Positions 1 through 10,368 of a stretch of 52,807 bases of DNA are shown here, piece after piece (position 1 is the stretch's first letter; each line of letters starts with the position of its first letter). The notes beneath the pieces were generated by a model. The model saw only the letters and a list, made by a program, of their open reading frames with translations, was not told the DNA's origin and did no database searches. The position numbers and the translations under genes are program-made. The DNA comes from Bacteroidota bacterium. Lineage in GTDB: Bacteria; Bacteroidota; Bacteroidia; Bacteroidales; DTGW01. The DNA is taken from NCBI GenBank assembly GCA_029550865.1, contig JAKPGM010000015.1, positions 1-52,807 on the forward strand. The letters run 5' to 3'.

Positions 1-1555
1 TGGCAACAATTTGTATCGGTTCACCATAACAGGCCTCATATACCTCCGAACCCGTAGTGAGCACTGAGGCCGAACCTCGTGAACTGGCATAGTCGGAGAA
101 ATAGCCATACTTACAGCCCGTATTATTACCCCCATTCATTATTCCCAGGTGAAATCGGTCACCCTGGGCAGTGGTATATACAGTAACTATTTTGTTGACA
201 GGTATTATTGTTGTATCAAAACTTTTCTTGTCCGATTTTAATACCCACCAGCCCGAAGTCCCGGCCGGTTCAAAATTAGTCTCTGGTACCGCATAGGTTA
301 CAGGATTGTTAGATGCATCGGTATAGCTGATAAAAATATATTTTTTCCCTTTAGTGGTGGTCATAATATTCAGGTAAAAAGGTTCATCGGTGGAACGAAC
401 GATGGGTACCAGTTTTGATCCCGTACAGCCATCGATGGTAGGAAGTACTGCCGCACCTGTTTCGCAACCAATACCACTTACGTGGTATACATATACAGGT
501 TTATCGGCCGAGATAAAGGTGGCATTATTACTTATGTTCCAGTTGAGCCGTTGCCCTTCTCCTATGGTGCCTCGCAGTGTATCATTAATGGTTACCTTGG
601 TGCCTGCAGCTGTACCGTATATGTATACCTGTTCGCCCGAAGGATTACCTTCTGTGATAAGAGCACTGTTATGATTACAGTCTTTTCGGCTGATACGCCC
701 TCGCATTACTATATAATTTTTCCCTGCTATGTTTTTGGGGATATTCTGGTCGCCCTGTAAATCATAACTTCCGCTTTTTTTTACCGAGTCGTCCTTGATG
801 GTGATGGCTATTTTTTTGTTGGCCACTATCTTGGTTCCCCCCATATGATTGGCTGTAGATTTGTCAATTGAACGTATGGAATATGTTTGCCCCCGGTTAA
901 GCGTAATGGTAAAGGGTACTCCAGCTGGATGTCCTAACACATTCACCGAGGGGGTAATGGTTATCTGGGTGTTGTTTTCGGTGGCTACAATATCAATGGT
1001 TGAGTAGGGCGACATGGTGTAGGTGCCATCGGGATAAGGCGTATTATAGGTGCCATTGTTGCCATCACTGGGATTCCAAGTATCGCGTTGGAAGGGAACA
1101 ATAAATTCGGTACCCAGCGCATTGGCTCCCTTGAGCGAAAAAATATCACGATTGTAGTAATTGTCAACTTCATAATAGGCGGTAATGAAGTTTCTATCGG
1201 AACGAATGTATAGTCCCTTATTCAGCACCGTGTTTTCGGGTGCATTTTCAATGCTCGCTGCGGGATTGGTTGTGTTTATGTACGAACTCATGTCGATGCG
1301 TGCCGAACCTGCTGCCGTAAAAGTATAGGTGATGGGAGTAAAACTGGGATTGGCAGGCATGGAGATGGTAACCGTAGTAGGCCCCAGGGCTGCAAATACC
1401 AGATAAACGGGTTTCCCCCCAGGATGATACACGCCAGAAGCAGGGTGATTGGGCGTCATCCGGGGGATAGCAAACCAGAATGCTGTATCGGTTTGGGCAC
1501 TTAAGTTGCCTATTAGTGTATATATTACAATTATATGTAAAACAAATCTTTTCAT
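1..1555 (-). CDS. Secreted IgGFc-binding-like protein, 3' end outside window
   Basis: The minus-strand frame is open from an ATG at 1555 to the window edge, giving 518 codons without a stop, so the C-terminus is missing. It begins with a clear signal peptide (MKRFVLHIIVIYTLIGNLSAQ), followed by a beta-rich region with the N-terminal look of IgGFc-binding-type extracellular proteins of Bacteroidota: DTAFWFAIP near the mature end, GGKPVYLVF, NKGLYIRSDRNFITAYYEV around residue 125, and GTEFIVPFQRDTW shortly after. Such proteins are usually cell-surface or secreted, often with a T9SS sorting domain or PKD repeats at the C-terminus, which cannot be seen here. It is divergent from the giant T9SS cargo protein at 2060, so the two share a 504-bp intergenic region. 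The family call is from remembered motifs and is moderate; export is firm. Confidence 0.75.
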   Translation of the reverse strand, partial: MKRFVLHIIVIYTLIGNLSAQTDTAFWFAIPRMTPNHPASGVYHPGGKPVYLVFAALGPTTVTISMPANPSFTPITYTFTAAGSARIDMSSYINTTNPAASIENAPENTVLNKGLYIRSDRNFITAYYEVDNYYNRDIFSLKGANALGTEFIVPFQRDTWNPSDGNNGTYNTPYPDGTYTMSPYSTIDIVATENNTQITITPSVNVLGHPAGVPFTITLNRGQTYSIRSIDKSTANHMGGTKIVANKKIAITIKDDSVKKSGSYDLQGDQNIPKNIAGKNYIVMRGRISRKDCNHNSALITEGNPSGEQVYIYGTAAGTKVTINDTLRGTIGEGQRLNWNISNNATFISADKPVYVYHVSGIGCETGAAVLPTIDGCTGSKLVPIVRSTDEPFYLNIMTTTKGKKYIFISYTDASNNPVTYAVPETNFEPAGTSGWWVLKSDKKSFDTTIIPVNKIVTVYTTAQGDRFHLGIMNGGNNTGCKYGYFSDYASSRGSASVLTTGSEVYEACYGEPIQIVA

Positions 1556-2059
1556 GAGCCTGGTGAATATTGCGCTTTAAAAATATGAATTCGTTTTAAA
1601 TTTTGAAATTTTTTTTTCAATTTCATTGATTTTCATCGTTTTATCATTTTTTACGTTGTTAGATAAATTGGGTTAATCCCGTGTTGTTAATTTTAATCAT
1701 CTTGTTATTCAATAATTTACATAATAAAAACTGTTAGATAAAATATTGAAAATTTTGTTGTATCAATTTTTGTTATTTTTTTTGTACTTTTAATGCACGC
1801 TATCAAATGCAACAAATCTTTGAAAAAAAATGTTTTAGAAAAACACTCGAAACTGTTTTTGGGGTTTATACGTAAAAAAGTTAGAATGGCTACAACAATG
1901 CTAAATATTTTTACGATTTGTCTTTTGGTTTCGATTATAAGGATAAAACTGGCATAATGTATAGCAAAAACACAAGCATGAAATACGAACTGTCGATGTG
2001 GTTAAATACTACTATTTGCATTTGCTGCGTGGCCTGTTTACGTATATTTTTACAACTTA
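1556..2059. other. AT-rich divergent intergenic region
   Basis: This 504-bp gap separates two divergent secreted-protein genes and must hold both promoters. It is very AT-rich, with several poly-T and poly-A runs. I find no perfect TAnnTTTG element; near matches occur around 1778-1790 (plus) and 1575-1590 (minus). Two very short open frames (about 1885-1959 and 1956-2080) lack support. No RNA gene or repeat is recognised. Confidence 0.5.
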
Positions 2060-5000
2060 ATGAGAATTGCAATGAGAATTAAAAAGATTTTTTATGGTGG
2101 GTTAATAGGAATTTTTTTTGCCGCTCTTTCGGCAAATGCCCAGATATATTTTAGTGAGGATTTCGAGAATCGTGTATATCCTCCCGATAACAGTACCCTT
2201 CCTCATGGATGGACACAGTCGTATGTCTCTGGTACAGTCAACTGGGAATTTCAAAATGGGGGACATACGAAATATCCTCAATATCCATACACACGTAAGC
2301 CATATCCTGCTCATAGTGGTTCTTTTAATGCGCTATTTGAAAAGGAAACTTTCTTGCGACCTACAACAAAACTTATTACACCGTCCATCAATATTGCTTA
2401 TTCGAGCAAACCGATGCTTACCTTCTGGCATGCACAGGCATCACGGTATTTTTTTACCAACTGGACCAACGATGAGCTAAGGGTGTATTACCGTACCAGT
2501 ACCAATGGCTCATGGACTTTGCTGGCCGAATATACCAATGCGGTGGATAATTGGACCGAACGTAATATTCTATTGCCTCCGGAAGCGAAAAGTAATACCT
2601 TATATTTAGCATTCGAGGGTCGTTCTATGCCGGGCTGGGGTACCTGTATCGACGACATTACAATTCTTGAAACCGATACCATACCCAAAACGGTAAATTC
2701 GCTTTCTGTTACCTCGCCCTTTAACAGCAACATTGGTCGAGGTGTGGAAGGTTCTTTGCTTATGCGCATCGATATTGCTGTGAAGGGGAATCAGGGTACG
2801 CTTGTATTTGATAGTTTGTATCTTGACTATACAGGCACTACGTCCAACGACATCCGTACTAACGGCATACGACTTTATAAAACAACCGACTCAGTATTTA
2901 TCGATCAGGTGTTGTTGGCGCAGGGAAGTTTTTCTGGTAGCAGTGCACTACTTACTTTGGCCGATACACTTCAACCGGGCATGACATTTTACTGGGTAGC
3001 ACTGGATATTAAATCAACAGCTACTGTAGGCGATATTGTGAAAATTCGTGTTCCAGCACAGGGGGTGAGGATATCGGGTCAGCGGTATCCTGCAGCGCCC
3101 CTTGAAATTGCTACTAATCGTCAAATTGTACGTACCATTTTTTACGATTCCTTCGAAACAAACAAAGGATGGAGCTTATCGGGTGATTTCGAGATAGCTA
3201 CTCCCCAGGGAAAGGGAGGAAGTCGCGGTAATGCTGACCCCAATGTAGCCTATAGCGGAAGTAAGGTGCTGGGCAACGATTTAACCGATGACGGTGACTA
3301 TGAACCTGATATGCTAGCTGCAACTGCTATTTCCCCTGTTATTAATTGCAAATACTTTAAAAATGTCCGTTTGCAGCTGAAGCGCTGGCTGAATGTCGAC
3401 CTGGTCGACAATGCCGCAATTGAGGTAAGTACTAATAATGGCATAACCTGGACTCCTGTGTACACCTCCACAAATTATGTGGTTGATAAGCAATGGAATA
3501 ATATAGAGCTGAATCTTAGTGGATTGGTAGATAGGAAAGAAGAGGTACGAATACGTTTTACGCTGGGTCCCACAAACAGTATCTGGGAATTTTCGGGATG
3601 GAATGTAGATAATTTTCTATTGTATGGCGATACCGTGATATATGATGCGGCAATATCACGTATTGTTGCACCTACAACGGGTTGTGGTCATACCGCCGCA
3701 GAGGATGTGAAAATCTGGGTCGTTAATCGCGGATCTGCTCCTATTAGTACTGCTGTTCCTGTAGCTTTTACTATCGACAATGGGGCCACCTGGCAGAGCG
3801 ATGTTATCAGTAGCAGTATTGGGGTAGGGGATAGCATTTTATTTACTTTCACACCCAAAGCTAACCTGTCGGGTTCGGGTACTTATAAAATTATTGCAAA
3901 AATCAACTGGACGTCCGATGATTACACGCCTAATGATACCCTGAGTACTTACATAAAGGCTATTCCTACTTACACGCTTCCAATGGCCGATGATTTTGAG
4001 GGAACAACTACCTTCTGGGCATCGGGGGGTACCGAAAACTCCTGGGAGTGGGGAACACCCTCTAGTGATAGCATCAACAATCCCTACTCTGGTTCAAAAG
4101 CATGGAAAACCAACATTTTTGGTTTTTACAATAGTTTTGAGGATTCCTACGTGGAAAGCCCCTGTTTCCAATTTTCCGATACCACTAAAACCATTGTGGA
4201 TTTTTACTACTACAAAATGATCACGGAGGGTGACGGGGTAGCCCTTTACTATTCGGTTGATAGCGGCAACACCTGGCATCTTGTTCCTTCGCATGCTTAT
4301 AGCTGGACATGGAATTGGTACAACAAATCCTACATTGATGTACTCGATGGTGCAGGATGGGACGGTAATTCAGGAGGTTGGTTTAATGCCCGTCAGGTTC
4401 TTCCCTCTGCATTGAATAATATACCACAGGTGCGCTTCAGAATGGTCTTAAAGAGTGATGAGGTTGAAACCGATGAGGGTTTTGCTTTTGATGATTTTAA
4501 AGTGTATAGGGCACCGCTTAATATTCGACTCAATTCCATCACATCACACAGTTCAGCCTGTGAAGGGACATTACCGAATAAAATATCTTTTTCCATTACC
4601 AATAATGGGATACGTACATTAATACCATCAAGCGACAAAATAGTTGCCGCTTATAAGCTAAATAGTGCCTCGCCGGTTGTGGATACCATTACACTACCTG
4701 CTAATCTGGCCGTAGGTGAATCGGTTGTCCTTACTTTCAATAAAGCTTTAGGAAAATTAGCCCCTGGAAGTTACAATCTGAGGGTTTATCATGTTGATCC
4801 TTATAAAGGGTTTTATCCTGTAACCGATAACGATACCGTTTCGATTTCGTTTGATGTATATCCTGCTCCGATTACTGGTCTTAAGCAGGAATATGCTACG
4901 GCGCGACTCGATACATTTACCATCACCGCTAACAATGTGACTAATTGTACCTATTTATGGGCTAATGCAGGAAATTCATCCCTTTCTACTACCCATACAC

Positions 5001-8000
5001 TTTCTGCACCGCCCGCAGGGTATATCTGGCTTACCATGCAATTTACTACGGGCAATCTTTGTAGTACTACCGATACCTTTTACATGCGGAAGCTTATTCC
5101 TGATGTAGGTATTACCGCTTTCAAACAACCAATCGATGCCTGTGAGTTTCCAGATACTGTAGTAATGAAAGTGGTTGTTAAAAATTTAGGTACCGATACT
5201 TTGCCTGCAAATGATACCATACGTATTACTTATATCGACCATCTGGCCAATTCCTTTACCGATACCCTGGTGTTAACCGGTAGATTTTTCCCGGGTGATA
5301 CTATTGAGTACCTCTGTGTGAAGGATACACTTGACTTGTCGACGATGAACCAGACCTACAATTTACATGCATATACCTTTTATAAGTATGATTCGATACC
5401 TGCTAATGATACATTACATTATACCGTGAACTCGTGGGGCTATCCGTCCCTAAGTCTGGGACCCGACCATACCTCAGCAGGTTATGATACGCTATCTTTG
5501 TCGGGCTTTAAGTCTTATTTATGGATCGACAATTCTACTGATTCGGTGTATATTGCTCGCTATCGTGGCAACCATTGGGTACAGGTTACCGACGATCATG
5601 ATTGTCCTGCAAGCGATACGGTTCATATCAATGTGGTGGCACACGATATCAAGCCTCTGCAGTGGGCATCACCTTTAGCTTCCTGTACGCTTGGAAGTGC
5701 TGAAACACTCTCAATTAAACTGAAAAATATTGGTACGGATACCATTGAAATAGGTGAAAAAGCATATCTACATTTGAAAATAAACAATGGCCCAACCATA
5801 CTCGATTCCCTCGATTTTTCAGCCGATTTGTTACCATACGATACTATTCTGTTCCAGTTTGCTCAGCCCTACGATTTTTCAACCATTGGCAATTATGATC
5901 TTAAGGTTTACGTGGAACTGGCAGGTGACGTGGATAATACCAACGACACGTTGTGGACGACAATTCACAACTATGGTTATCCTGTGGTAGAGCTGGGTCC
6001 CGATCGTACGGTAAAAGCTATTGCCGATACTCTTGATGCGGGTACGGGTGCAAATTGGGCATATACCTGGCACGACAATTCGCACAATCAAACGATTGTA
6101 CTTACCAATACTGTTAAGGCATTCGTTACCGTAACCGATACACTTACCAACTGTGCAAGTTCCGATACGGTGAACATTACCTTTGAAATTCGCAATGGAG
6201 GCATTACCAATGCTAATCTTCCACTTGAAATATGTCATGGTGAGCTGAACAATGTGCAGGTAGAGTTTACCAACACTGGAAATATGACCATTCCAACAGG
6301 CGATACCGTATTGCTGGGGTATAAGATTAACCATACGCATTATACACCCGATACGATAATTTTAACCTCTAATCTTACTCCAGGCGGAAAAATTTTACAT
6401 TCGTTTACAGGATTGCAAACAAGACTCGATACGGGAGATTTAGTGGTTAAATTCTACTGTGCGTTGAGTAACGATGTACAGCCATCGAATGATACGCTTA
6501 CCGACTTTATTACAGTACATCCTACGCCATATATTGATTTTGGAGAGGTTAATGATACCATTGTTACTACCCCTCCCCATGTTTTGCAGGCGCCGGAAGG
6601 TATAGGGTACACATATACCTGGACACCTTCACATACGGGCAGTTCCTTTACAGTTACTACCAGTGGTTGGTACAAGGTGAAGGTAGAAACGCCCTTTGGG
6701 TGCAAAGATAGTTCACTGGTTTATGTCAATATTTTTGTGCCCGATGGTGGGATAACCAGTATACTTTCGGTACCCTCGGCCTGTGCAGGTGATTTTGATA
6801 CCGCTACCGTGGTGTTCCAGAACCTGGGTACTACTGTTATTCCTCAGGGAACCGTGCTGGCCATGAAATGTAAGGTAGGAAACAAACCCGAAAAGGTTGA
6901 TTCGATAGTGGTTAATCGAGATCTGCAACCCCCATACGGGATGGTGCCAGGCGATACTATAATGCATACTTTCCGTGGGCTTAAGTCGCTGGTAAGCAAT
7001 GGCACCAATTACATTAAATACTATTCACTGTATACCGAGGATGTGGTTGCATCAAATGATACTGCTTACGCTCAGGTGGATATTTATCCTATTCCTTCTA
7101 TTGCCCTGGAAGGAGGTCTTGATACAGTTGAATATATGCCAGGTAACGATCTCTCGGCTAATAAGGGATCGGGCTATTACTACCTGTGGAACACCGGCGA
7201 TACCACCGAACAGATTACCATCAATTCCGAAGGTAGTTATTGGGTGCGTATTACCCAAAAAACTACAGGATGCAAAAACAGTGATACGATTTATGTAAAG
7301 ATATTGCGTTATGATCTGGCTGTTACGAATGTGGATCTCCCTGCAAGCACTTGTTACAGAGGTATTGATTCTGTGCTTGTAGAAGTGACCAATGTTGGTA
7401 ACGTTTCGTACGACCCGGGGACTGATATTCAGCTCATTTATATGACCGACCAGATGCAATCGAACTTTGCTAGCACTACTCTTAATAGCTCATTTAACCC
7501 CGGTGAAAAATTAACCTTAAAAATTGGGGTGGGTGCTAAATTGGGTGTAGGTAATCGAACGGTGAAATTTTATCCCATGGTATTTCCAGAAACAAATCCC
7601 CAAAACGATACCTTAGAACGCAATATTGACGTGATAGCTTTGCCAGCCATTAACTTTGGAGCTACCAACGATACAGTAATGGGTTATCCAGGATTTACCT
7701 TGCAAACGGGTTTGGATAAAAATACACACACCTACCTGTGGAGCACTGGCAAAACTACTGATACAATTCATGTAGCTGCGTCAGGAAATTATTGGGTTGA
7801 GGCAACCAGTACCGCTACGGGCTGCAGCAATCGCGATACAGTGTATGCCCGTGTACGTATACCCGATGGTAGCATTACTGCTGTATCGGGTAGTACGGGT
7901 ATTTGTTCCAATAATCTTAGTTCGCTGAATGTTACTCTTACAAATTCTGGTAACGAAGCGCTGCCTTCAGGTACCATGGTTCGTATTGCAATAAAAGCCG

Positions 8001-9967
8001 ATAACATCCTGGCTATCATCGATACCAGCTATTTGACTTCATCCCTGCCTGCCGGCAATAGCAGGATTATTACCGTCGATAACCTGAATGGAAAAATATT
8101 TGCAGCTAATCCGAATTTGAAAGTTTATGTCATGCTTCCTGAGGATATTGTACCCGCTAATGATACTTTCCTTTATAATTCAGGGTTACTTCCGTCATAC
8201 AAATATTCAGTCAATGCTGAGATTTGCGAAGGGGATGTGTACACACTGCCTTCGGGAACCCAGGTGAGTGTGGGTGGAACCTATACGAGCAACCTATCCA
8301 CGATTAATGGGTGCGACAGCATTATCATTACCCATCTAACTGTGCATCCCACCTATAGCCGTGAACAGAACATAACCATTTGTGAGGGGGATAGCTATCT
8401 TGGACACACTTTAAGCGGTACCTATTACGATACATTGAGTACCTCTTATGGGTGTGATAGCGTAGTCATCACCCATCTGACGGTTAATCCTTCATATTAC
8501 ATAACCGATACGGTAGATATTTGCGAAGGTAGTTCCTATAAAGGCCACAATACCAGTGGTACCTATGTTGAAAACCTTCAAACTTATCTTGGATGTGATA
8601 GTATCATAACCACTGTATTGCGTGTACATCCTACTTATAATATTGAGCAGGATATATATATCTGTATCGGTGAAAAATACAATGGGCACGATACTACAGG
8701 TACCTACATCGATTATTTTACCTCGTATTGGGGATGCGATAGTATTGTAACAACTCATCTAACGCTTGGTTTCAGGGCTAATGTTATCGATACGGCCATA
8801 TGTGAAGGAGAAAGTTTTATGGGGCGTACCCAAAGTGGAACCTATTACGATACTATAGCCATGTCGCCTGGATGCGATAGCCTCATTATTCTACATCTAA
8901 CGGTGCATCCTATTCCCAAATTCCACCTGGCCGATGGTAGCAGTGAGATCACAACCTATTTCCCCTATACCATTGAGGTAACTTTTGAAGGAACGGAAAA
9001 TCCAAACGATTTCAATTATCTGTGGAACGATACGGGAACCATGCAAAATGCAACGGTTGATTTTGCAGGAACCTATCGTTTGAAAGTGACCAACAAGACA
9101 ACTGGTTGTTTCGATACACGACAAATTATACTCCATCAGCCTGCAGACTACAACCTTACCTTATTTGATTTGGTTGGCTATGATGCTACAACTTGTGTGG
9201 GATCACCCAATCATCTTACAGCGGGAATAAAAAATGTTGGAAACACATACATTCCTGCGGGGAGTGACGTAGGCATGAAGCTTACCATCAATAGTCAGTT
9301 GGTGAAGAATGAGACCTTACATTTGACATCTCCTTTACTCAAAAACAATACGCTGAACTATAACTTTGGTGATATTGCATCGTACCTGACATTAGGTAAT
9401 AATGTCATCAAAGCCGAACTGACCTTGTCAGGGGATGAACAGACCTCGAATAATTCAAAGAACGCTACTATTACAGTTAATCAATCGCCCACTATAAACC
9501 TGGCCAATGGAAGAGATACCATCACTTATTCTAGTAGTAGTTACACAATTGATGCTGGGTCGGGGTATGATTCGTACTTATGGAGCAATGGTGCTGCAGG
9601 CCGTTATCTGGTGATTAGCAATTCTGGTAAATATTGGGTAAGAGTTACAAAGAATGGTTGTACTGCCAGCGATACAGTATACCTGAAGAAAATTACAGCA
9701 ATCTCTGACGTGGCTGAAGGTTCCTTTGAGGTCTTTCCTGTACCTGCTACCGATAGAATTACCTTTGTAGGTAAGGGACTCAACCTATTCAACCCTGTCC
9801 TTGAAGTGCTCACCCCTGAGGGTAAACTGTATTATAAAGATGAGCTAAAAGGAGGGTATAAGGATCTCTTCTATACCCTATCGGTAGACCATTGGGCAAA
9901 AGGTATATATATTGTAAAACTACACACGAATAGTGGTGTATTCTACAAAACGATAGTAGTTCAATAA
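2060..9967 (+). CDS. Giant modular T9SS-secreted surface protein (CARDB/ICEG repeats)
   Basis: This 2635-residue protein is predicted to be exported by Sec and then by the type IX system. A signal peptide ends near residue 28 (start at 2060, or 2072 for MRIKKIFYGG). Three choice-of-anchor-J/cleaved-adhesin-like modules lie around 29-210, 365-525 and 650-815. CARDB-like modules with a conserved Cys begin near residues 527, 820, 1015, 1195, 1380, 1562, 1751, 1936 and 2364, the central ones at a period of about 185 residues; each is followed by an Ig-like strand set of the YLWxxGxT...GxYWVxVT type. Five tandem repeats of about 47 residues (ICEGxSYxGHxxSGTY...GCDSxxxTHLTV) fill about 2050-2285. 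The last 80 residues form a type A T9SS sorting domain (EVFPVPATDRITF ... KGIYIVKLHTNSGVFYKTIVV). A terminator follows. A substrate or adhesin role is unknown. Confidence 0.93.
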   Translation: MRIAMRIKKIFYGGLIGIFFAALSANAQIYFSEDFENRVYPPDNSTLPHGWTQSYVSGTVNWEFQNGGHTKYPQYPYTRKPYPAHSGSFNALFEKETFLRPTTKLITPSINIAYSSKPMLTFWHAQASRYFFTNWTNDELRVYYRTSTNGSWTLLAEYTNAVDNWTERNILLPPEAKSNTLYLAFEGRSMPGWGTCIDDITILETDTIPKTVNSLSVTSPFNSNIGRGVEGSLLMRIDIAVKGNQGTLVFDSLYLDYTGTTSNDIRTNGIRLYKTTDSVFIDQVLLAQGSFSGSSALLTLADTLQPGMTFYWVALDIKSTATVGDIVKIRVPAQGVRISGQRYPAAPLEIATNRQIVRTIFYDSFETNKGWSLSGDFEIATPQGKGGSRGNADPNVAYSGSKVLGNDLTDDGDYEPDMLAATAISPVINCKYFKNVRLQLKRWLNVDLVDNAAIEVSTNNGITWTPVYTSTNYVVDKQWNNIELNLSGLVDRKEEVRIRFTLGPTNSIWEFSGWNVDNFLLYGDTVIYDAAISRIVAPTTGCGHTAAEDVKIWVVNRGSAPISTAVPVAFTIDNGATWQSDVISSSIGVGDSILFTFTPKANLSGSGTYKIIAKINWTSDDYTPNDTLSTYIKAIPTYTLPMADDFEGTTTFWASGGTENSWEWGTPSSDSINNPYSGSKAWKTNIFGFYNSFEDSYVESPCFQFSDTTKTIVDFYYYKMITEGDGVALYYSVDSGNTWHLVPSHAYSWTWNWYNKSYIDVLDGAGWDGNSGGWFNARQVLPSALNNIPQVRFRMVLKSDEVETDEGFAFDDFKVYRAPLNIRLNSITSHSSACEGTLPNKISFSITNNGIRTLIPSSDKIVAAYKLNSASPVVDTITLPANLAVGESVVLTFNKALGKLAPGSYNLRVYHVDPYKGFYPVTDNDTVSISFDVYPAPITGLKQEYATARLDTFTITANNVTNCTYLWANAGNSSLSTTHTLSAPPAGYIWLTMQFTTGNLCSTTDTFYMRKLIPDVGITAFKQPIDACEFPDTVVMKVVVKNLGTDTLPANDTIRITYIDHLANSFTDTLVLTGRFFPGDTIEYLCVKDTLDLSTMNQTYNLHAYTFYKYDSIPANDTLHYTVNSWGYPSLSLGPDHTSAGYDTLSLSGFKSYLWIDNSTDSVYIARYRGNHWVQVTDDHDCPASDTVHINVVAHDIKPLQWASPLASCTLGSAETLSIKLKNIGTDTIEIGEKAYLHLKINNGPTILDSLDFSADLLPYDTILFQFAQPYDFSTIGNYDLKVYVELAGDVDNTNDTLWTTIHNYGYPVVELGPDRTVKAIADTLDAGTGANWAYTWHDNSHNQTIVLTNTVKAFVTVTDTLTNCASSDTVNITFEIRNGGITNANLPLEICHGELNNVQVEFTNTGNMTIPTGDTVLLGYKINHTHYTPDTIILTSNLTPGGKILHSFTGLQTRLDTGDLVVKFYCALSNDVQPSNDTLTDFITVHPTPYIDFGEVNDTIVTTPPHVLQAPEGIGYTYTWTPSHTGSSFTVTTSGWYKVKVETPFGCKDSSLVYVNIFVPDGGITSILSVPSACAGDFDTATVVFQNLGTTVIPQGTVLAMKCKVGNKPEKVDSIVVNRDLQPPYGMVPGDTIMHTFRGLKSLVSNGTNYIKYYSLYTEDVVASNDTAYAQVDIYPIPSIALEGGLDTVEYMPGNDLSANKGSGYYYLWNTGDTTEQITINSEGSYWVRITQKTTGCKNSDTIYVKILRYDLAVTNVDLPASTCYRGIDSVLVEVTNVGNVSYDPGTDIQLIYMTDQMQSNFASTTLNSSFNPGEKLTLKIGVGAKLGVGNRTVKFYPMVFPETNPQNDTLERNIDVIALPAINFGATNDTVMGYPGFTLQTGLDKNTHTYLWSTGKTTDTIHVAASGNYWVEATSTATGCSNRDTVYARVRIPDGSITAVSGSTGICSNNLSSLNVTLTNSGNEALPSGTMVRIAIKADNILAIIDTSYLTSSLPAGNSRIITVDNLNGKIFAANPNLKVYVMLPEDIVPANDTFLYNSGLLPSYKYSVNAEICEGDVYTLPSGTQVSVGGTYTSNLSTINGCDSIIITHLTVHPTYSREQNITICEGDSYLGHTLSGTYYDTLSTSYGCDSVVITHLTVNPSYYITDTVDICEGSSYKGHNTSGTYVENLQTYLGCDSIITTVLRVHPTYNIEQDIYICIGEKYNGHDTTGTYIDYFTSYWGCDSIVTTHLTLGFRANVIDTAICEGESFMGRTQSGTYYDTIAMSPGCDSLIILHLTVHPIPKFHLADGSSEITTYFPYTIEVTFEGTENPNDFNYLWNDTGTMQNATVDFAGTYRLKVTNKTTGCFDTRQIILHQPADYNLTLFDLVGYDATTCVGSPNHLTAGIKNVGNTYIPAGSDVGMKLTINSQLVKNETLHLTSPLLKNNTLNYNFGDIASYLTLGNNVIKAELTLSGDEQTSNNSKNATITVNQSPTINLANGRDTITYSSSSYTIDAGSGYDSYLWSNGAAGRYLVISNSGKYWVRVTKNGCTASDTVYLKKITAISDVAEGSFEVFPVPATDRITFVGKGLNLFNPVLEVLTPEGKLYYKDELKGGYKDLFYTLSVDHWAKGIYIVKLHTNSGVFYKTIVVQ

Positions 9968-9988
9968 TTTCATGTTGTGATTGGAAAC

Positions 9989-10018
9989 AAAAAAGCGGCC
10001 TTTGGGCCGCTTTTTTTA
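9989..10018. terminator. Bidirectional rho-independent terminator
   Basis: A perfect GC-rich stem (AGCGGCC / GGCCGCT with a TTTG loop) is flanked by A-run and T-run, so it works on both strands. It ends the giant T9SS gene on the plus strand and the small Lys/Glu-rich gene on the minus strand. Confidence 0.9.
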
Positions 10019-10035
10019 CTTTAGCTGAAATGTGA

Positions 10036-10242
10036 TTACTTAGAAGGGGTAGCTGCAGGTTTAGCTTCTTCCTTTTTGGTTTCCTTAGCTTCTTTTGCAC
10101 CCTTCTTTGCTTCTTTCTTTACTTCTTTCTTTTCAGCTTTAGCTTCAGTTTTTGGTTTTTCTTTGTTTTCAGTGGTTTGTGCTAAAACTACACCACCTGC
10201 CAGCAGAGCCAGCGACAGAACGAAAATACTTAACTTTCTCAT
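10036..10242 (-). CDS. Small exported Lys/Glu/Ala-rich protein
   Basis: A 68-residue protein with a convincing signal peptide (MRKLSIFVLSLALLAGGVVLAQ). The mature part of about 46 residues is made almost only of Lys, Glu and Ala with some Thr and Pro (KEKPKTEAKAEKKEVKKEAK and onward), so it is highly charged and probably a flexible coil or single helix in the periplasm. The gene has its own promoter-like element (TACCTTTG on the minus strand at 10269-10276) and a terminator just after its stop, so it looks like a real single-gene transcript. Low-complexity exported proteins of this kind are common in Bacteroidota and have no assigned role; I give no function. Confidence 0.75.
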   Translation of the reverse strand: MRKLSIFVLSLALLAGGVVLAQTTENKEKPKTEAKAEKKEVKKEAKKGAKEAKETKKEEAKPAATPSK

Positions 10243-10268
10243 GGCTTATTTTTTTTAGTTTAACGAGC

Positions 10269-10276
10269 CAAAGGTA
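10269..10276 (-). promoter_or_regulatory. Bacteroidota -7 element for the small Lys/Glu-rich gene
   Basis: The minus strand reads TACCTTTG, a perfect match to the Bacteroidota TAnnTTTG consensus, 27 bases before the start codon at 10242. No clear TTTG -33 box is seen. Confidence 0.5.
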
Positions 10277-10368
10277 TAGCAGTAATTGCACAGCGAGGTT
10301 GTTTTTTAACCAAATAAAAGTTAAGATAACAGGTTTGTACTGTAAAAATTCGTTAAGAATGTTAAATA

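Noticed and set aside
390..760. Plus-strand open frames at the left edge
   Set aside because: They are shadows of the minus-strand IgGFc-binding-like gene, which shows a signal peptide and conserved motifs.
1885..2082. Two short frames upstream of the giant T9SS gene
   Set aside because: The second runs across the T9SS gene's start codon; neither has plausible protein features or a promoter.
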